A DNA stretch of 64,000 nt from Acidovorax sp. MR-S7 (GTDB lineage: Bacteria; Pseudomonadota; Gammaproteobacteria; Burkholderiales; Burkholderiaceae_C): NCBI RefSeq assembly GCF_000400995.2, contig NZ_DF238908.1, forward strand, positions 62,001-126,000, written 5' to 3'. How positions within the stretch are numbered: position 1 is the first letter of the stretch; each line of letters opens with the position of its first letter. The position numbers and the translations under genes are program-made. The notes under the pieces are model-generated. The model saw only the letters and a program-made list of their open reading frames with translations. It searched no databases and was not told the DNA's origin. Shown here in pieces: positions 16,807 to 26,150 of the stretch.

Positions 16807-17575
16807 GCCGCTGCTGGCCGCCGCGCTGCAGCACGAGCTGGCCCGCGCGTGGCCCGCGCTGCACATCGCCGCCACCGTGGCCGACGGCCTCGCCGCCGCG
16901 CGCGAGGCGCTGCACCTGCAGCCCGACGTACTGTTCTTCGACATCCGCATGCCCGGCCAGAGCGGGCTGGAGGCCGCCGTGGAATTGGCCGACGCCTGGG
17001 ACACCACTGCGCGCCCCTTCCCCGCGCTGGTCTTCGTGACCGCCTACGACCAGTACGCCGTGCAGGCCTTCGAGGCGCAGGCCGTGGACTACCTGCTCAA
17101 GCCCGTGCAGCCCGCGCGTCTGGAGCAGACGGTGCGCAAGCTGCAGCAGGCGCTGCAGCAGCGCGCTACGCCCGCACTGGAGCAGACGCTGGCCCAGCTG
17201 CGCGAGCTGGTTCAGGCGCCGGCCCTGGGCGCGCCCGCGCCCGCCGCCGCGCGGCTGGAGGTGATCCAGGCCAGCAGCGGGTCGCAGATCCACTTCGTGC
17301 CCGTGGCCGAGGTGCTGTATTTCGAAGCCGCCGACAAGTACGTGCGGGTGCTCACCGCCGAGCGCGAGCACCTGATCCGCACGCCGCTCAAGGAGCTGGC
17401 CGCGCAGCTCGACCCCGCCGAGTTCTGGCAGGTGCACCGCGGCACCCTGGTGCGCGCAGGCGCCATCGACAGCGCGGTGCGCGACGAATCGGGCCGCCTG
17501 CACCTGCGCCTGCGCGGCCGCCCCGAGCGGCTGGCCGTGAGCCGGCTGTACGCGCACCTGTTCAAGGGCATGTAG
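16766..17575 (+). CDS. LytTR-family response regulator
   Basis: 269 residues. The receiver domain spans ~1-125, with the acidic pair in LIAEDEP, phospho-acceptor Asp in VLFFDIRMPGQSG, FVTAYDQYAVQAFEAQAVDY and the Lys in LLKPV. The LytTR DNA-binding domain runs ~165-268: VEVLYFEAADKYVRVLTAE, the LKELAAQLDPAEFWQVHRG recognition segment, and a C-terminal RLAVSRLYAHLFKGM. It resembles AlgR. The start lies within the kinase gene, indicating coupled translation of the pair. Targets are not visible. Confidence 0.93.
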   Translation: MNTSPPRALIAEDEPLLAAALQHELARAWPALHIAATVADGLAAAREALHLQPDVLFFDIRMPGQSGLEAAVELADAWDTTARPFPALVFVTAYDQYAVQAFEAQAVDYLLKPVQPARLEQTVRKLQQALQQRATPALEQTLAQLRELVQAPALGAPAPAAARLEVIQASSGSQIHFVPVAEVLYFEAADKYVRVLTAEREHLIRTPLKELAAQLDPAEFWQVHRGTLVRAGAIDSAVRDESGRLHLRLRGRPERLAVSRLYAHLFKGM

Positions 17576-17590
17576 CCCGCTTCTTCTTTC

Positions 17591-17632
17591 ATAGCTGCTC
17601 GCGCTTTCCAGATAAGCGCTGGGTCCGGTTTT
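17591..17632 (-). repeat. Copy of the ~50-bp repeat after the response regulator
   Basis: ATAGCTGCTCGCGCTTTCC, a short loop, then AAGCGCTGGGTCCGGTTTT. Reverse-oriented copy starting 15 bp after the stop codon of the LytTR gene. Confidence 0.75.
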
Positions 17633-17680
17633 CCCTGGTATCCCAGCGCGAGCCGGTGCGATCGGGTAGCCTTGCGGCCC

Positions 17681-18937
17681 ATGACCCGCGCCACGCCCGC
17701 TCCCGCACCGTCTGCCCCACCCGCCCCCCTGCCGCCGCGCGTGGCGCTGATGATGCTGGTGGCCCTCACCTCGGGCTTCGCGCTGAGTTCGGCCTTCCGC
17801 ACCGTGGCGGCCATCCTGGCCGCACCGCTGCAGGCCGAGCTCCACCTGTCGCCCCAGGCGCTGGGGGTGTTCGCCGGCACGTTCCATTTCGCCTTCGGAG
17901 CCATGCAGCTCTTCATGGGCATCGGCATCGACCTGTACGGCGTGCGGCGCACGGTGCTCACCGCGTTCCCGCTGTGCATCGCGGGCGCGCTGCTGTCGGC
18001 GGCGGCGCCGGGCTATGGCACGCTGGTGCTGGGGCAGGCGCTGATCGGCGTGGGCTGCGCGCCGGCCTTCCTGGTGTGCACGGTGTTCATCGCGCGGCAT
18101 TTCGCGCCGCAACGCTTCGCGTCCCTATCGGGCCTGTCGATGGCGCTGGGCACGCTGGGCATGCTGTTCACTGGTACGCCGCTGGCCTGGCTGGTCCAGC
18201 AATGGTCGTGGCGCACGGGCTTCGTGGTGCTGGCGCTGATGGCGCTGGCCGCGTGGCTGTGGATCTGGCGTGGCGTGCACGAGCCCGCACCCGGCCCCGC
18301 GCACGGCATGCCGCGGGAATCGGTGCGCGAGGCAGTGGCGCGCTTCGCCGCCCTCTTCGCCCTGCCGCACACCTGGGGCATCGTGGCGCTGGGCGCGGTG
18401 AGCTATGCGGCCCTCATTTCCCTGCGCGGCCTGTGGTTGGGGCCCATGCTGATCGAGCGCCACGGCTTCTCGCTGGTGGACAGCGGCAACGTGGCGCTGG
18501 CCCTGTCGGTGGTGGCGCTGTGCGGGCCGATGGTGTTCGGCCGCATCAACCCGGGCGCAGCCACGCGGCGCGGCTGGATCGTGGTCTGCACGCTGCTGAT
18601 GGCGCTGCTCTTCGTGGCCATGGCGCTGGTGCATTCGGCCTGGGTGGACGTGGCCTGCATGCTGGCCACGGGCCTGCTGTCGGGCTACATCGTGCTGCAG
18701 TACGCCGACGTGCGCGCGGCCTATCCGGCCCAGCTCACGGGGCGCGCCATGGCGGTGTTCACCATGGCCATGTTCCTGGGCGTGGCGGCCATGCAGTGGT
18801 TCACGGGGCTGGTGGCGTCGCTGGCCAAGGGGCGGGGCATGGACCCGTTCGTGGCGGTGATGGGCTGCATCGCGGCGCTGCTGGCGCTGGGGGCGCTGGC
18901 GTTCCGGCTGCTGCCCCGCCCGCCGCAGGACGTTTAG
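17681..18937 (+). CDS. MFS transporter
   Basis: 418 residues with twelve predicted helices. The region after helix 2 (LFMGIGIDLYGVRRTVL) corresponds to MFS motif A, though it is weakly conserved. Other helices include LGQALIGVGCAPAFLVCTVFIARHF, WRTGFVVLALMALAAWLWIW and AVFTMAMFLGVAAMQWFTG. The substrate cannot be told from the sequence. It stands alone between two copies of the repeat and converges with the FAD monooxygenase gene, so context gives no pathway. Confidence 0.85.
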   Translation: MTRATPAPAPSAPPAPLPPRVALMMLVALTSGFALSSAFRTVAAILAAPLQAELHLSPQALGVFAGTFHFAFGAMQLFMGIGIDLYGVRRTVLTAFPLCIAGALLSAAAPGYGTLVLGQALIGVGCAPAFLVCTVFIARHFAPQRFASLSGLSMALGTLGMLFTGTPLAWLVQQWSWRTGFVVLALMALAAWLWIWRGVHEPAPGPAHGMPRESVREAVARFAALFALPHTWGIVALGAVSYAALISLRGLWLGPMLIERHGFSLVDSGNVALALSVVALCGPMVFGRINPGAATRRGWIVVCTLLMALLFVAMALVHSAWVDVACMLATGLLSGYIVLQYADVRAAYPAQLTGRAMAVFTMAMFLGVAAMQWFTGLVASLAKGRGMDPFVAVMGCIAALLALGALAFRLLPRPPQDV

Positions 18938-18942
18938 AACAG

Positions 18943-18986
18943 AATCGGCCTCCAGCGCTTATCCATCAAGCGCGAGCAGCTATCGA
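18943..18986 (+). repeat. Copy of the ~50-bp repeat between convergent genes
   Basis: AATCGGCCTCCAGCGCTTAT, loop, then CAAGCGCGAGCAGCTATCG. It fills almost the whole 51-bp gap between the MFS gene and the monooxygenase gene. Confidence 0.8.
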
Positions 18987-18988
18987 AA

Positions 18989-20209
18989 TCAAAGCAGACT
19001 GGCGCTGGAGCCATCGCCCCGGTAGAGCCAGGGCACGTCCAGGATGCGCTCGCCCAGCAGGCGCAGCGCCATGTCGCGCCCCCAGCGCAGGGGGCCGGTG
19101 GCGTGGAAGATGGTGCCGTTGCGGCGCGAGCGCTCCTGCACGCGGGCGTTGCGCTGCCAGCGGTTGAGCGCGTAGCGGCGCAGGCGCAAGGGTACGTCGA
19201 GGTCGTGCATGGCCAGGGCGCGCTGCAGTTCGGCCGCATCCTCGATGGCCATGCCGGCGCCCTGCGCCAGGTAGGGGCGCATGGGGTGGGCCGCATCGCC
19301 CAGCAGCGCGACGAGGCCGCGCGCCATCTCGTGCGGGCCGGCGATGGGCGGGCGGTCGAGCAGCGGCCACAGGCGCCAGCCGCTGCCGGCCTGGGGCACC
19401 GCGCGCACCAGGTCCTGCAGCGCCGTGCAGGTGCCGGCCAGGGCGGCCTCCAGCTCCTGCGCGTTGGCGCCGTGGTCCCAGGTTTCCAGGTCGGCGGGCG
19501 GCGTGCCGTGGCGGATGGCCACCACGTTTATCAGCTCGCCGCGGCGCAGCGGGTACTGCACCACGTGCAGGCGCGGCCCCAGCCAGGCGGTGACGCGCGT
19601 GGTGCGCAGCGCCTGGGGCAGCGCGTCCTGCCGCACGACGGCGCGGTAGGCCAGGTGGCCCGACACGCGCGTGGGCGTCTCGCCCAGCAGGCGCGCGCGC
19701 GTGCCGCTGCGCAGGCCGTCGGCGCCGATGAAGGCGTCGCCCTCCACCTCCACGGCCGTGCCGTCCCCGCGCACCAGGCGCAGGGTGACGGCCCCGCCCT
19801 CCTCGGCATGGCGTTCGACGGCCTGGCCCAGGTTGAGGTGCACCTCGGGCCGCCCGCGCACGGCCTGGAACAGCAGGCCGTGCAGGTCGGCGCGGTGGAT
19901 GGTGGCGTAGGCGGCGCCATAGCGCTCGATGACGGTGGCGCCCAGCCGCAGGCTGGCCAGCTCGCGGCCGCCCTGCGCGCTGCGCACCTGCAGCCGGTCG
20001 GGGAAGGCCGCCACGGCCTGCAGCGCGGATTGCAGGCCCCAGGCCTGCAGGCGCCGCACGACGTTGGGGCCGATCTGCACGCCGGCGCCCACCTCGGTGA
20101 ACGCGTCCGCGCGTTCGTACAGCCGCACCTCCCAGCCCGCGCGCGAGCAGCCCAGGGCGGCGGCCAGCCCTCCGATGCCGCCGCCTGCGATCAAGACCTG
20201 TTTGTGCAT
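18989..20209 (-). CDS. FAD-dependent aromatic monooxygenase (PHBH-like)
   Basis: 406 residues. The Rossmann FAD site is at the N-terminus (VLIAGGGIGGLAAALGCSRAG, then the ribose-binding Glu in LYERAD). The middle DG motif is FIGADGLRSGTR, and the second FAD motif is LLGDAAHPMRPYLAQGAGMA. This is the group A flavoprotein hydroxylase family, which includes salicylate, 3-hydroxybenzoate and 6-hydroxynicotinate hydroxylases and uses NAD(P)H and O2. No other aromatic-degradation gene is nearby, so the substrate is open. Confidence 0.85.
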   Translation of the reverse strand: MHKQVLIAGGGIGGLAAALGCSRAGWEVRLYERADAFTEVGAGVQIGPNVVRRLQAWGLQSALQAVAAFPDRLQVRSAQGGRELASLRLGATVIERYGAAYATIHRADLHGLLFQAVRGRPEVHLNLGQAVERHAEEGGAVTLRLVRGDGTAVEVEGDAFIGADGLRSGTRARLLGETPTRVSGHLAYRAVVRQDALPQALRTTRVTAWLGPRLHVVQYPLRRGELINVVAIRHGTPPADLETWDHGANAQELEAALAGTCTALQDLVRAVPQAGSGWRLWPLLDRPPIAGPHEMARGLVALLGDAAHPMRPYLAQGAGMAIEDAAELQRALAMHDLDVPLRLRRYALNRWQRNARVQERSRRNGTIFHATGPLRWGRDMALRLLGERILDVPWLYRGDGSSASLL

Positions 20210-20249
20210 GCCTGCGATTGTCGGCCCATCCGGGCGTTAGGACGTGGTC

Positions 20250-22730
20250 TCAGAGCCGCCGCTCGAGGTCTTCCATGGGCACCGGCCGGCCGAACAGGTA
20301 GCCCTGGAATGCCTGGCAGCCGTGGCGCTGCAGGAAGTCGAGCTGGCCCGTGGTCTCCACGCCCTCGGCCACCACGCCCAGGTCCAGGCTCTGGGCCAGC
20401 GCGAGGATGGTGCGCACGATGGCGGCGTCGTTGGGGTCGGTGAGCAGGTCGCGCACGAAGCCGCGGTCGATCTTGAGCTGGTCCAGCGGCAGCCGCTTGA
20501 GGTAGGACAGCGACGAGTAGCCGGTGCCGAAGTCGTCCAGCGAGAAGCCCACGCCCTGGGCACGCAGGTACTCCATCTTGGCGATCATCTCTTCGGTGTC
20601 GGTGAGCAGCAGGCTTTCGGTGAGCTCCAGCCGCAGCAGCCGGGCCGAGGCGCCGCTGGCGCGCAGCGCGCCCAGCACTTGGTCGGCGAAGTCGGGCTGG
20701 CGGAACTGGCGCGCGCTCACGTTCACCGACAGCACGAGCTGCCGCGTGGCCGCCTGCCGGGCCCAGGCCGCGAGCTGGGCGCAGGCGCTCTCGACCACCC
20801 AGCGCCCCAGCGGCAGGATGAGCCCGCTCTGCTCGGCCAGCGGGATGAATTCGGCCGGGCTGACCATGCCGCGCACCGGGTGCTGCCAGCGCGCCAGCGC
20901 CTCGGCGCCGACCATGCGGCCCTGGGCATCGACGACGGGCTGGTAGTGCAGCCGCAGGTCCCCGCGCGCGATGCCGTGGCGCAGCTCGGTCTCCAGCTCG
21001 GAACGCGCGCTCATCGCGGCGAGCACGCCGGGGTCGAAGAAGCGCACGGCGTTGCGGCCCGCGGCCTTGGCCTGGTACATGGCGAAATCGGCCTGCTTGA
21101 GCAGTTCCTCCGGCGCGGCCGGCGGGTGGCCGAACAGCGTGAGGCCGATGCTGGGCGTGCTGTGGTGCGCCGGCCCGCTGCCCAGCGCGTAGGGCTGGCT
21201 GAGCACGCCGGCGATCTTGCGCGCGAGCTTGTCCGCGTCCTGCTGGGCGGCGGGGCGCTGGCCCGCGAGGTTCTCGACCAGCACCACGAATTCGTCGCCG
21301 CCGAAGCGCGCCACGGTGTCGCTGGCGCGCATGCAGGCGCGCAGCCGCTCGGCCACCTGCGCGAGCAGCTGGTCGCCGGTATCGTGGCCGCGCGTGTCGT
21401 TGAGGTCCTTGAAGTTGTCCAGGTCGATGAACAGCAGCGCCGCGTGGCGCTGGCTGCGCTGCAGGCCCACGCAGGCGCGCTGCAGGCGGTCGAGGAACAG
21501 GCGCCGGTTGGGCAGGCCGGTGAGCATGTCGTAGAAGGCCAGCCGCTCGATCTCGCCCTCGACGCGCTTGCGCTCGGTGATGTTGCGGCCCACGCCGCGG
21601 TATCCGCGCAGCACGCCGGAGGCGTCGATGATGGGCACGCCGCTGAGCGCCATCCAGTAGGCTTGGCCGTTCGCACCCACGCGCTGCAGCTCCAGGTCGC
21701 GGAACGGCTGGCGGGCCGCCAGCAGCCGGCGGTGGGCCGCCCAGTCTTCCTCGCGCATGTTCAGGGCGGGCGTGTCCCAGCAGGTGCGCCCGAGCATGGA
21801 TTCGAGCCGCGCGTCCTTGTGCGCGGAGACGCCCGCGAAATCGGTGAAGCGGTACTGCGCGTCCTGCTCCCAGTACCAGTCGGAGGACAGGTCGCACAGG
21901 CTGCGGAAGCGCGCCTCGCTGGTCTGCAGCTCGGACTGCACGCGCACGTAGTCGCTCACGTCGGCGAAAGTGCGCACCAGCCCGCCGTCGGGCAGCGTCT
22001 TGGTGCGCACCTCGAAGGTGCGGCCGTCGCGGGTCTTGCGCCAGTAGACCTCGGGCGAGATCCGCACCGCGCCCTCGGCGATGTAGTCGCGCCCGCGCAT
22101 GTCCACCAGGTCGTAGGTGGTGCCGAAGTCGCCGCGGTGCGCCTGCAGCTCGGTGAGTTCGGCCAGCGTGGGATGCCCGGCCATGAGCTGCTCGGGCAGG
22201 TCCAGCAGCTGCAGCACCCGCTGGTTGTAGACGTTGATGCGTCCGTCCGGCCCGGTCTGGAAAATGCCCTGGCTCATGCTGGCCAGCGCCGTGCGCATGC
22301 GCGCGATCTGCTGGCGCAGCGGCTCGGCGGCGTCGCCTCCGGCGCTGCGGCCGGAGCGCTCCACCAGCGCGGCCAGGCGGCGCAGCAGCTCCGGCACGTG
22401 GTCGGCATCCGGGTGGCGCACCACGTAGTCGCCCCCGGCATCGCCGGCGCCGGCCCGCAGCGCCCGCGCGGCCAGCGCCTCCTGGCCGGGCACCAGGCAC
22501 AGCAGTACGGGCCAGTGCGGATGCTCCAGCGCCCAGGCGGGAAGCTGCGTGGCGTGCGGCGCCAGGCACAGCACCACGGCGCTCCAGCCCTGCAGCGGCG
22601 CCATGCCGAAGTCCGGCGTGGGCACGGGCATGGCCAGCCAGCCCGCGCATGCGTCGGTGTGGGCCAGCAGCCCGAGCGCGCGGCGCGCGTGCTGCGGGTC
22701 GGGGTCGATCCAGGCTATGCGTGCACTCAT
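20250..22730 (-). CDS. PAS-GGDEF-EAL cyclic-di-GMP protein (soluble member of a tandem pair)
   Basis: 826 residues from the ATG at 22730. An N-terminal ~125-residue segment resembles a degenerate receiver domain (IAWIDPDPQHARRAL). Two PAS-like domains follow (~145-255 and ~265-395, with IFQTGPDGRINVYNQRVLQL and YWEQDAQYRFTDF). The GGDEF domain (~400-565) has an intact ARFGGDEFVV and an RASD inhibitory site five residues before it. The EAL domain (~580-825) has GAEALARWQHP, LELTESLLL, DDFGTGYSSLSYLKRLPLDQLKID and EGVET. Both synthase and phosphodiesterase motifs look complete. The start overlaps the stop of the upstream paralogue (ATGA), so the two are coupled. Confidence 0.93.
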   Translation of the reverse strand: MSARIAWIDPDPQHARRALGLLAHTDACAGWLAMPVPTPDFGMAPLQGWSAVVLCLAPHATQLPAWALEHPHWPVLLCLVPGQEALAARALRAGAGDAGGDYVVRHPDADHVPELLRRLAALVERSGRSAGGDAAEPLRQQIARMRTALASMSQGIFQTGPDGRINVYNQRVLQLLDLPEQLMAGHPTLAELTELQAHRGDFGTTYDLVDMRGRDYIAEGAVRISPEVYWRKTRDGRTFEVRTKTLPDGGLVRTFADVSDYVRVQSELQTSEARFRSLCDLSSDWYWEQDAQYRFTDFAGVSAHKDARLESMLGRTCWDTPALNMREEDWAAHRRLLAARQPFRDLELQRVGANGQAYWMALSGVPIIDASGVLRGYRGVGRNITERKRVEGEIERLAFYDMLTGLPNRRLFLDRLQRACVGLQRSQRHAALLFIDLDNFKDLNDTRGHDTGDQLLAQVAERLRACMRASDTVARFGGDEFVVLVENLAGQRPAAQQDADKLARKIAGVLSQPYALGSGPAHHSTPSIGLTLFGHPPAAPEELLKQADFAMYQAKAAGRNAVRFFDPGVLAAMSARSELETELRHGIARGDLRLHYQPVVDAQGRMVGAEALARWQHPVRGMVSPAEFIPLAEQSGLILPLGRWVVESACAQLAAWARQAATRQLVLSVNVSARQFRQPDFADQVLGALRASGASARLLRLELTESLLLTDTEEMIAKMEYLRAQGVGFSLDDFGTGYSSLSYLKRLPLDQLKIDRGFVRDLLTDPNDAAIVRTILALAQSLDLGVVAEGVETTGQLDFLQRHGCQAFQGYLFGRPVPMEDLERRL

Positions 22731-25700
22731 GGCAGGGCGGGCGTGGCGAGCGCCTGGGAATGCGGGCCCAGCTCGGGCAGATGCTCGGCCTCGAACTGCT
22801 CGGCCGTGCAGGGGCGGCCGAACAGGTAGCCCTGGAAGCCGTCGCAGCCGTGCAGCTTGAGGAAGGCCAGCTGGCTGGTGCTCTCCACGCCCTCGGCCAC
22901 CACCTGCAGGTCCATGCTCTTGGCCAGCGCGAGGATGGTGCGCACGATGGCGGCGTCGTTCGGGTCGGCCAGCACATCGCGCACGAAGCCCTGGTCGATC
23001 TTGATCTGCGCGAGCGGCAGCCGCTTGAGGTAGGACAGCGAGGAGTAGCCGGTGCCGAAGTCGTCCAGCGCGAACCCCACCCCCTGCTGCTGCAGCAGGC
23101 CCATGCGCTGCGCCGTGTCCTCCACGTCGCCGAGCAGCAGGCTTTCGGTGAGTTCCAGCTTGAGCAGGCCCGCCTGCGCGCCCGTCTCGGCCAGCGTGCC
23201 GAGCACGTCGGCCACGAAGTCGGGCTGGCGGAACTGCCGCGCGCTCACGTTCACGGAAATGCTCAGGCCGCGCGTGGAGGCATGGTGGCTCCAGCGCACG
23301 AGCTGCTCGCATGCCAGCCGCAGCACCATGCGGCCCAGCGGCACGATGAGGCCGGTCTGCTCCGCCAGGGGGATGAATTCGGCCGGGCTCACCATGCCGC
23401 GCTCGGGGTGGCGCCAGCGCACCAGCGCCTCGGCGCCGCACAGCCGGGTGCGCTCGTCCATCACGGGCTGGAAGTGCACGCTCAGCTCGGAACGCGCCAG
23501 GCCCTGGCGCAGGTCGGCTTCGAGCTGCGAGCGCGCGTTCACCGCCGCCTGCATGTCGGGGTCGAAGAAGCGCTGGGTGTTGCGCCCCGCCGCCTTCGCC
23601 TGGTACATGGCGAGGTCGGCGCGCTTGAGCAGTTCGTCCACGCTGGAGCGCTGCTCGCCGAACAGCGTGATGCCGATGCTCGGCGTGCTGAAGTACTGCT
23701 GCGACCCCAGGTCGAACGGCTGGTTGAGCCGCGCGAGCAGCTTCTCGGAGACGCGCTCGGCCTGCCCCGCCGCCCGGCTCAGCGCGGGCTCCAGGTTTTC
23801 GAGCATGACGACGAACTCGTCCCCGCCGAAGCGGGCCACCGTGTCGGACTCGCGCACGCATTCCACCAGGCGCTGCGCCACCTGGGCCAGCAGGCGGTCG
23901 CCCATGTCGTGGCCCAGCGTGTCGTTGAGGTCCTTGAAGTTGTCCAGGTCGATGAACAGCAGCGCGCCCAGGCGGCCGTGCCGCTCGCACGCGGCCATGG
24001 CGTGCTCGAGGCGGTCGAGCAGCAGGCGCCGGTTGGGCAGCCCCGTGAGCGGGTCGTAGAAGGCCAGGCGCTCGATCTCCTGCGCGGCGCGCTGGCGGTC
24101 CGTGATGTCGCGGCAGACGCTCAGCACGCCGGTCACGCGCCCGTGCTGATCGCGGATGGGGGTCTTCACGGTCTCGAAGCGCCCGCTGTAGCCGTCCTCG
24201 GCGAAGGTGAGGGTTTCCTCCACGACCAGGGGCTGCCAGGCGGCCATGGCGCGCTGGTCGAGCGCCTGCACGCGCTGCGCTTCGCCGGCGGGCAGGAGCT
24301 GCGCATCGGTGAGGCCGACGAATTCGCGCTCGCTGCGCCCCAGGAAGCGCGCGAACACGGGGTTGCCCGAGACATAGCGCCCCTGCGCGTCCTTGAGGCT
24401 CACGACATCGGGGATCGCGTTCACCAGGCCCGCCAGCTGCGTGCGCTGCTGGCGCAGCTCGTGCGCGAGGCGCTTCTGCTCGGTGATGTCGTAGGCGAAG
24501 ATGACGACGGAGGACACCTCCTCCCCCGCCCTCTCGGGCACGAAGGTGATGCGCCAGACCACCGGACCGTCGGGGCCTTCCATGTCCACCTCGGCCGTGG
24601 TGGTCTCGCCCCGCAGCGCGCGCTGCAGCGGCGGGTCCAGGCGCGAGAGGAACGGCTGCGTGAGCACGTCGGACAGCAGCTGCCCCTCCAGGGCCGAAGG
24701 CGCGCAGCGCAGCCACTGCGCCTGCAGCGGATTCACGTACAGCACCCGGCCCTGGCGGTCCACGCGCGAGACGCCGCCGGGCAGGTGTTGCAGCACGCTG
24801 GCCAGCTGCACGTCGCGCTCGCGCGTCAGGCGCTCGGCCTCGCGCTGCTGCGTCACGTCGGACAGCACGCCGTCCCAGATCACGCGGCCCGCATCGAGAC
24901 GGCGCGGGGAGGAGCTCATGCGCATCCAGCGCACCTCGCCATCGGTGCGCCGCATGCGCACCACGCATTCGCTCACGCACATCGTGTGGAACGACTGCTC
25001 TTCCGCCAGCGCGTTGAGCGGCCGGTCCTCGGGCAGGATCTGGTCGTAGAGCACCGTGGCATCGCGCACCACGTCGTCGGCGCGCACGCCGTTGAGGCGC
25101 AGGATGGCATCGCCCACGTGCACGAAATAGCGCCGGCCGTCGGGCTCGCGCACCAGCTGGTAGAGCACGCTGCCCGGCAGGTTGCGGCCCAGCGATTGCA
25201 GCCGCAGGCCGCTTTCGCGCACGCGCCTCTCGGCCTGCCGCGCGCGCTCATAGGGCAGGCGCACGCCGGAGGTGTAGACCGCCTGGAACAGCAGCGCATA
25301 CCCCGCGACACGCAGCGCATGGGCCGCCCATCCGAGCGGCAGCGCCTCGTCCCCCAGCCACACGCGCACGCCCAGCATCGCCTCGCCCGCCGCCATGCAC
25401 AGCGCGGCCCAGGCCATGAGGCGCACGCGCCCGCCGCGCTCGGGCCCGCCGGGGCGCAGCAGCAGCCCCGCCGCAGCCGCCATGGCGACGGCAGCGGCCA
25501 GGCTCGCCAGCAGCAGGCGCACGCCGCCCTGCTCCTGCATCCACCCGGCGGACAGCGGCCCCGCGCCGGTCCACAGCAGCGGCATGGCGGCCAGCGCCGC
25601 CACCGCCACCCAGACCATGCCCGCGCCCGGAATGTGCAGGCGCAGGGCGAACAGCAGCAGCGTGAGCGCCTCCACGCCGCGCGCGGCCATGGAGAAAAAG

Positions 25701-26035
25701 GCCCCGGCGGCCGCCTGGCCGGCCTGCGGGGCGCCGGCCTGCAACTGCAGCATGGCGTGCATGAAATTGCAGACCGCCGCCACCGACAGTCCCAGCACCA
25801 GCACGTTGGCGCGGTGCTGGTCGCGCACGTCCAGCATCTGCAGGCAGACGGCCACGGCCAGCAGGCCGGCGAAGACGGCGACGAAGGCCAGCAGCGGCTC
25901 CAGCGCCAGCGCGCCCAGCCCCTGCAGCATCGGCACCCCCAGCAGCGCCGGCACGGCCACCACCATCGCCACGACGGCGACCGGGCCTGCGGGCAACCGG
26001 GTCCGCGCCAGCGATGGAGAGAGCCGGGGCTTCAT
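22727..26035 (-). CDS. Membrane-anchored MASE-PAS-GGDEF-EAL cyclic-di-GMP protein
   Basis: 1102 residues. About seven to eight N-terminal helices (residues ~15-270) look like a MASE-type sensor. Three PAS-like domains follow (~290-410, ~415-530, ~535-665, the last with IPDVVSLKDAQGRYVSGNPV). The GGDEF domain (~670-835) has ARFGGDEFVVML and an RESD inhibitory site. The EAL domain (~850-1095) has GAEALVRWRHPERG, LELTESLLLGD, DDFGTGYSSLSYLKRLPLAQIKID and EGVES. Catalytic motifs of both domains are intact, so the direction of activity cannot be predicted. The GGDEF-EAL half is strikingly similar to that of the next gene, implying tandem duplication followed by a swap of sensor domains. Confidence 0.93.
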   Translation of the reverse strand: MKPRLSPSLARTRLPAGPVAVVAMVVAVPALLGVPMLQGLGALALEPLLAFVAVFAGLLAVAVCLQMLDVRDQHRANVLVLGLSVAAVCNFMHAMLQLQAGAPQAGQAAAGAFFSMAARGVEALTLLLFALRLHIPGAGMVWVAVAALAAMPLLWTGAGPLSAGWMQEQGGVRLLLASLAAAVAMAAAAGLLLRPGGPERGGRVRLMAWAALCMAAGEAMLGVRVWLGDEALPLGWAAHALRVAGYALLFQAVYTSGVRLPYERARQAERRVRESGLRLQSLGRNLPGSVLYQLVREPDGRRYFVHVGDAILRLNGVRADDVVRDATVLYDQILPEDRPLNALAEEQSFHTMCVSECVVRMRRTDGEVRWMRMSSSPRRLDAGRVIWDGVLSDVTQQREAERLTRERDVQLASVLQHLPGGVSRVDRQGRVLYVNPLQAQWLRCAPSALEGQLLSDVLTQPFLSRLDPPLQRALRGETTTAEVDMEGPDGPVVWRITFVPERAGEEVSSVVIFAYDITEQKRLAHELRQQRTQLAGLVNAIPDVVSLKDAQGRYVSGNPVFARFLGRSEREFVGLTDAQLLPAGEAQRVQALDQRAMAAWQPLVVEETLTFAEDGYSGRFETVKTPIRDQHGRVTGVLSVCRDITDRQRAAQEIERLAFYDPLTGLPNRRLLLDRLEHAMAACERHGRLGALLFIDLDNFKDLNDTLGHDMGDRLLAQVAQRLVECVRESDTVARFGGDEFVVMLENLEPALSRAAGQAERVSEKLLARLNQPFDLGSQQYFSTPSIGITLFGEQRSSVDELLKRADLAMYQAKAAGRNTQRFFDPDMQAAVNARSQLEADLRQGLARSELSVHFQPVMDERTRLCGAEALVRWRHPERGMVSPAEFIPLAEQTGLIVPLGRMVLRLACEQLVRWSHHASTRGLSISVNVSARQFRQPDFVADVLGTLAETGAQAGLLKLELTESLLLGDVEDTAQRMGLLQQQGVGFALDDFGTGYSSLSYLKRLPLAQIKIDQGFVRDVLADPNDAAIVRTILALAKSMDLQVVAEGVESTSQLAFLKLHGCDGFQGYLFGRPCTAEQFEAEHLPELGPHSQALATPALP

Positions 26036-26067
26036 GGAAGGGCCAGGGATGGCGTCGAATACATGTG

Positions 26068-26081
26068 GATACGAGTGTATC
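26068..26081. promoter_or_regulatory. Short perfect palindrome upstream of the cyclic-di-GMP genes
   Basis: GATAC, GAGT, GTATC, 33 bp upstream of the start of the membrane GGDEF-EAL gene and about 70 bp after the aconitase stop. The position suits an operator or part of a promoter. No regulator is assigned. Confidence 0.3.
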
Positions 26082-26150
26082 GACTCTCCAGCCCCAGGGC
26101 CCAGGGCCGCGCATCGGTTTATTCCCTCAGGCGCGCCCCGGAGGGAGGGG

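Noticed and set aside
20250..24980. A single 1576-codon frame joining the soluble GGDEF-EAL protein to sequence within the membrane-bound one
   Set aside because: The part upstream of 22730 is a shifted frame of the membrane-bound gene and is Arg/Ala-rich. The true start at 22730 overlaps the upstream stop in the normal ATGA fashion, so there is no fusion or frameshift.
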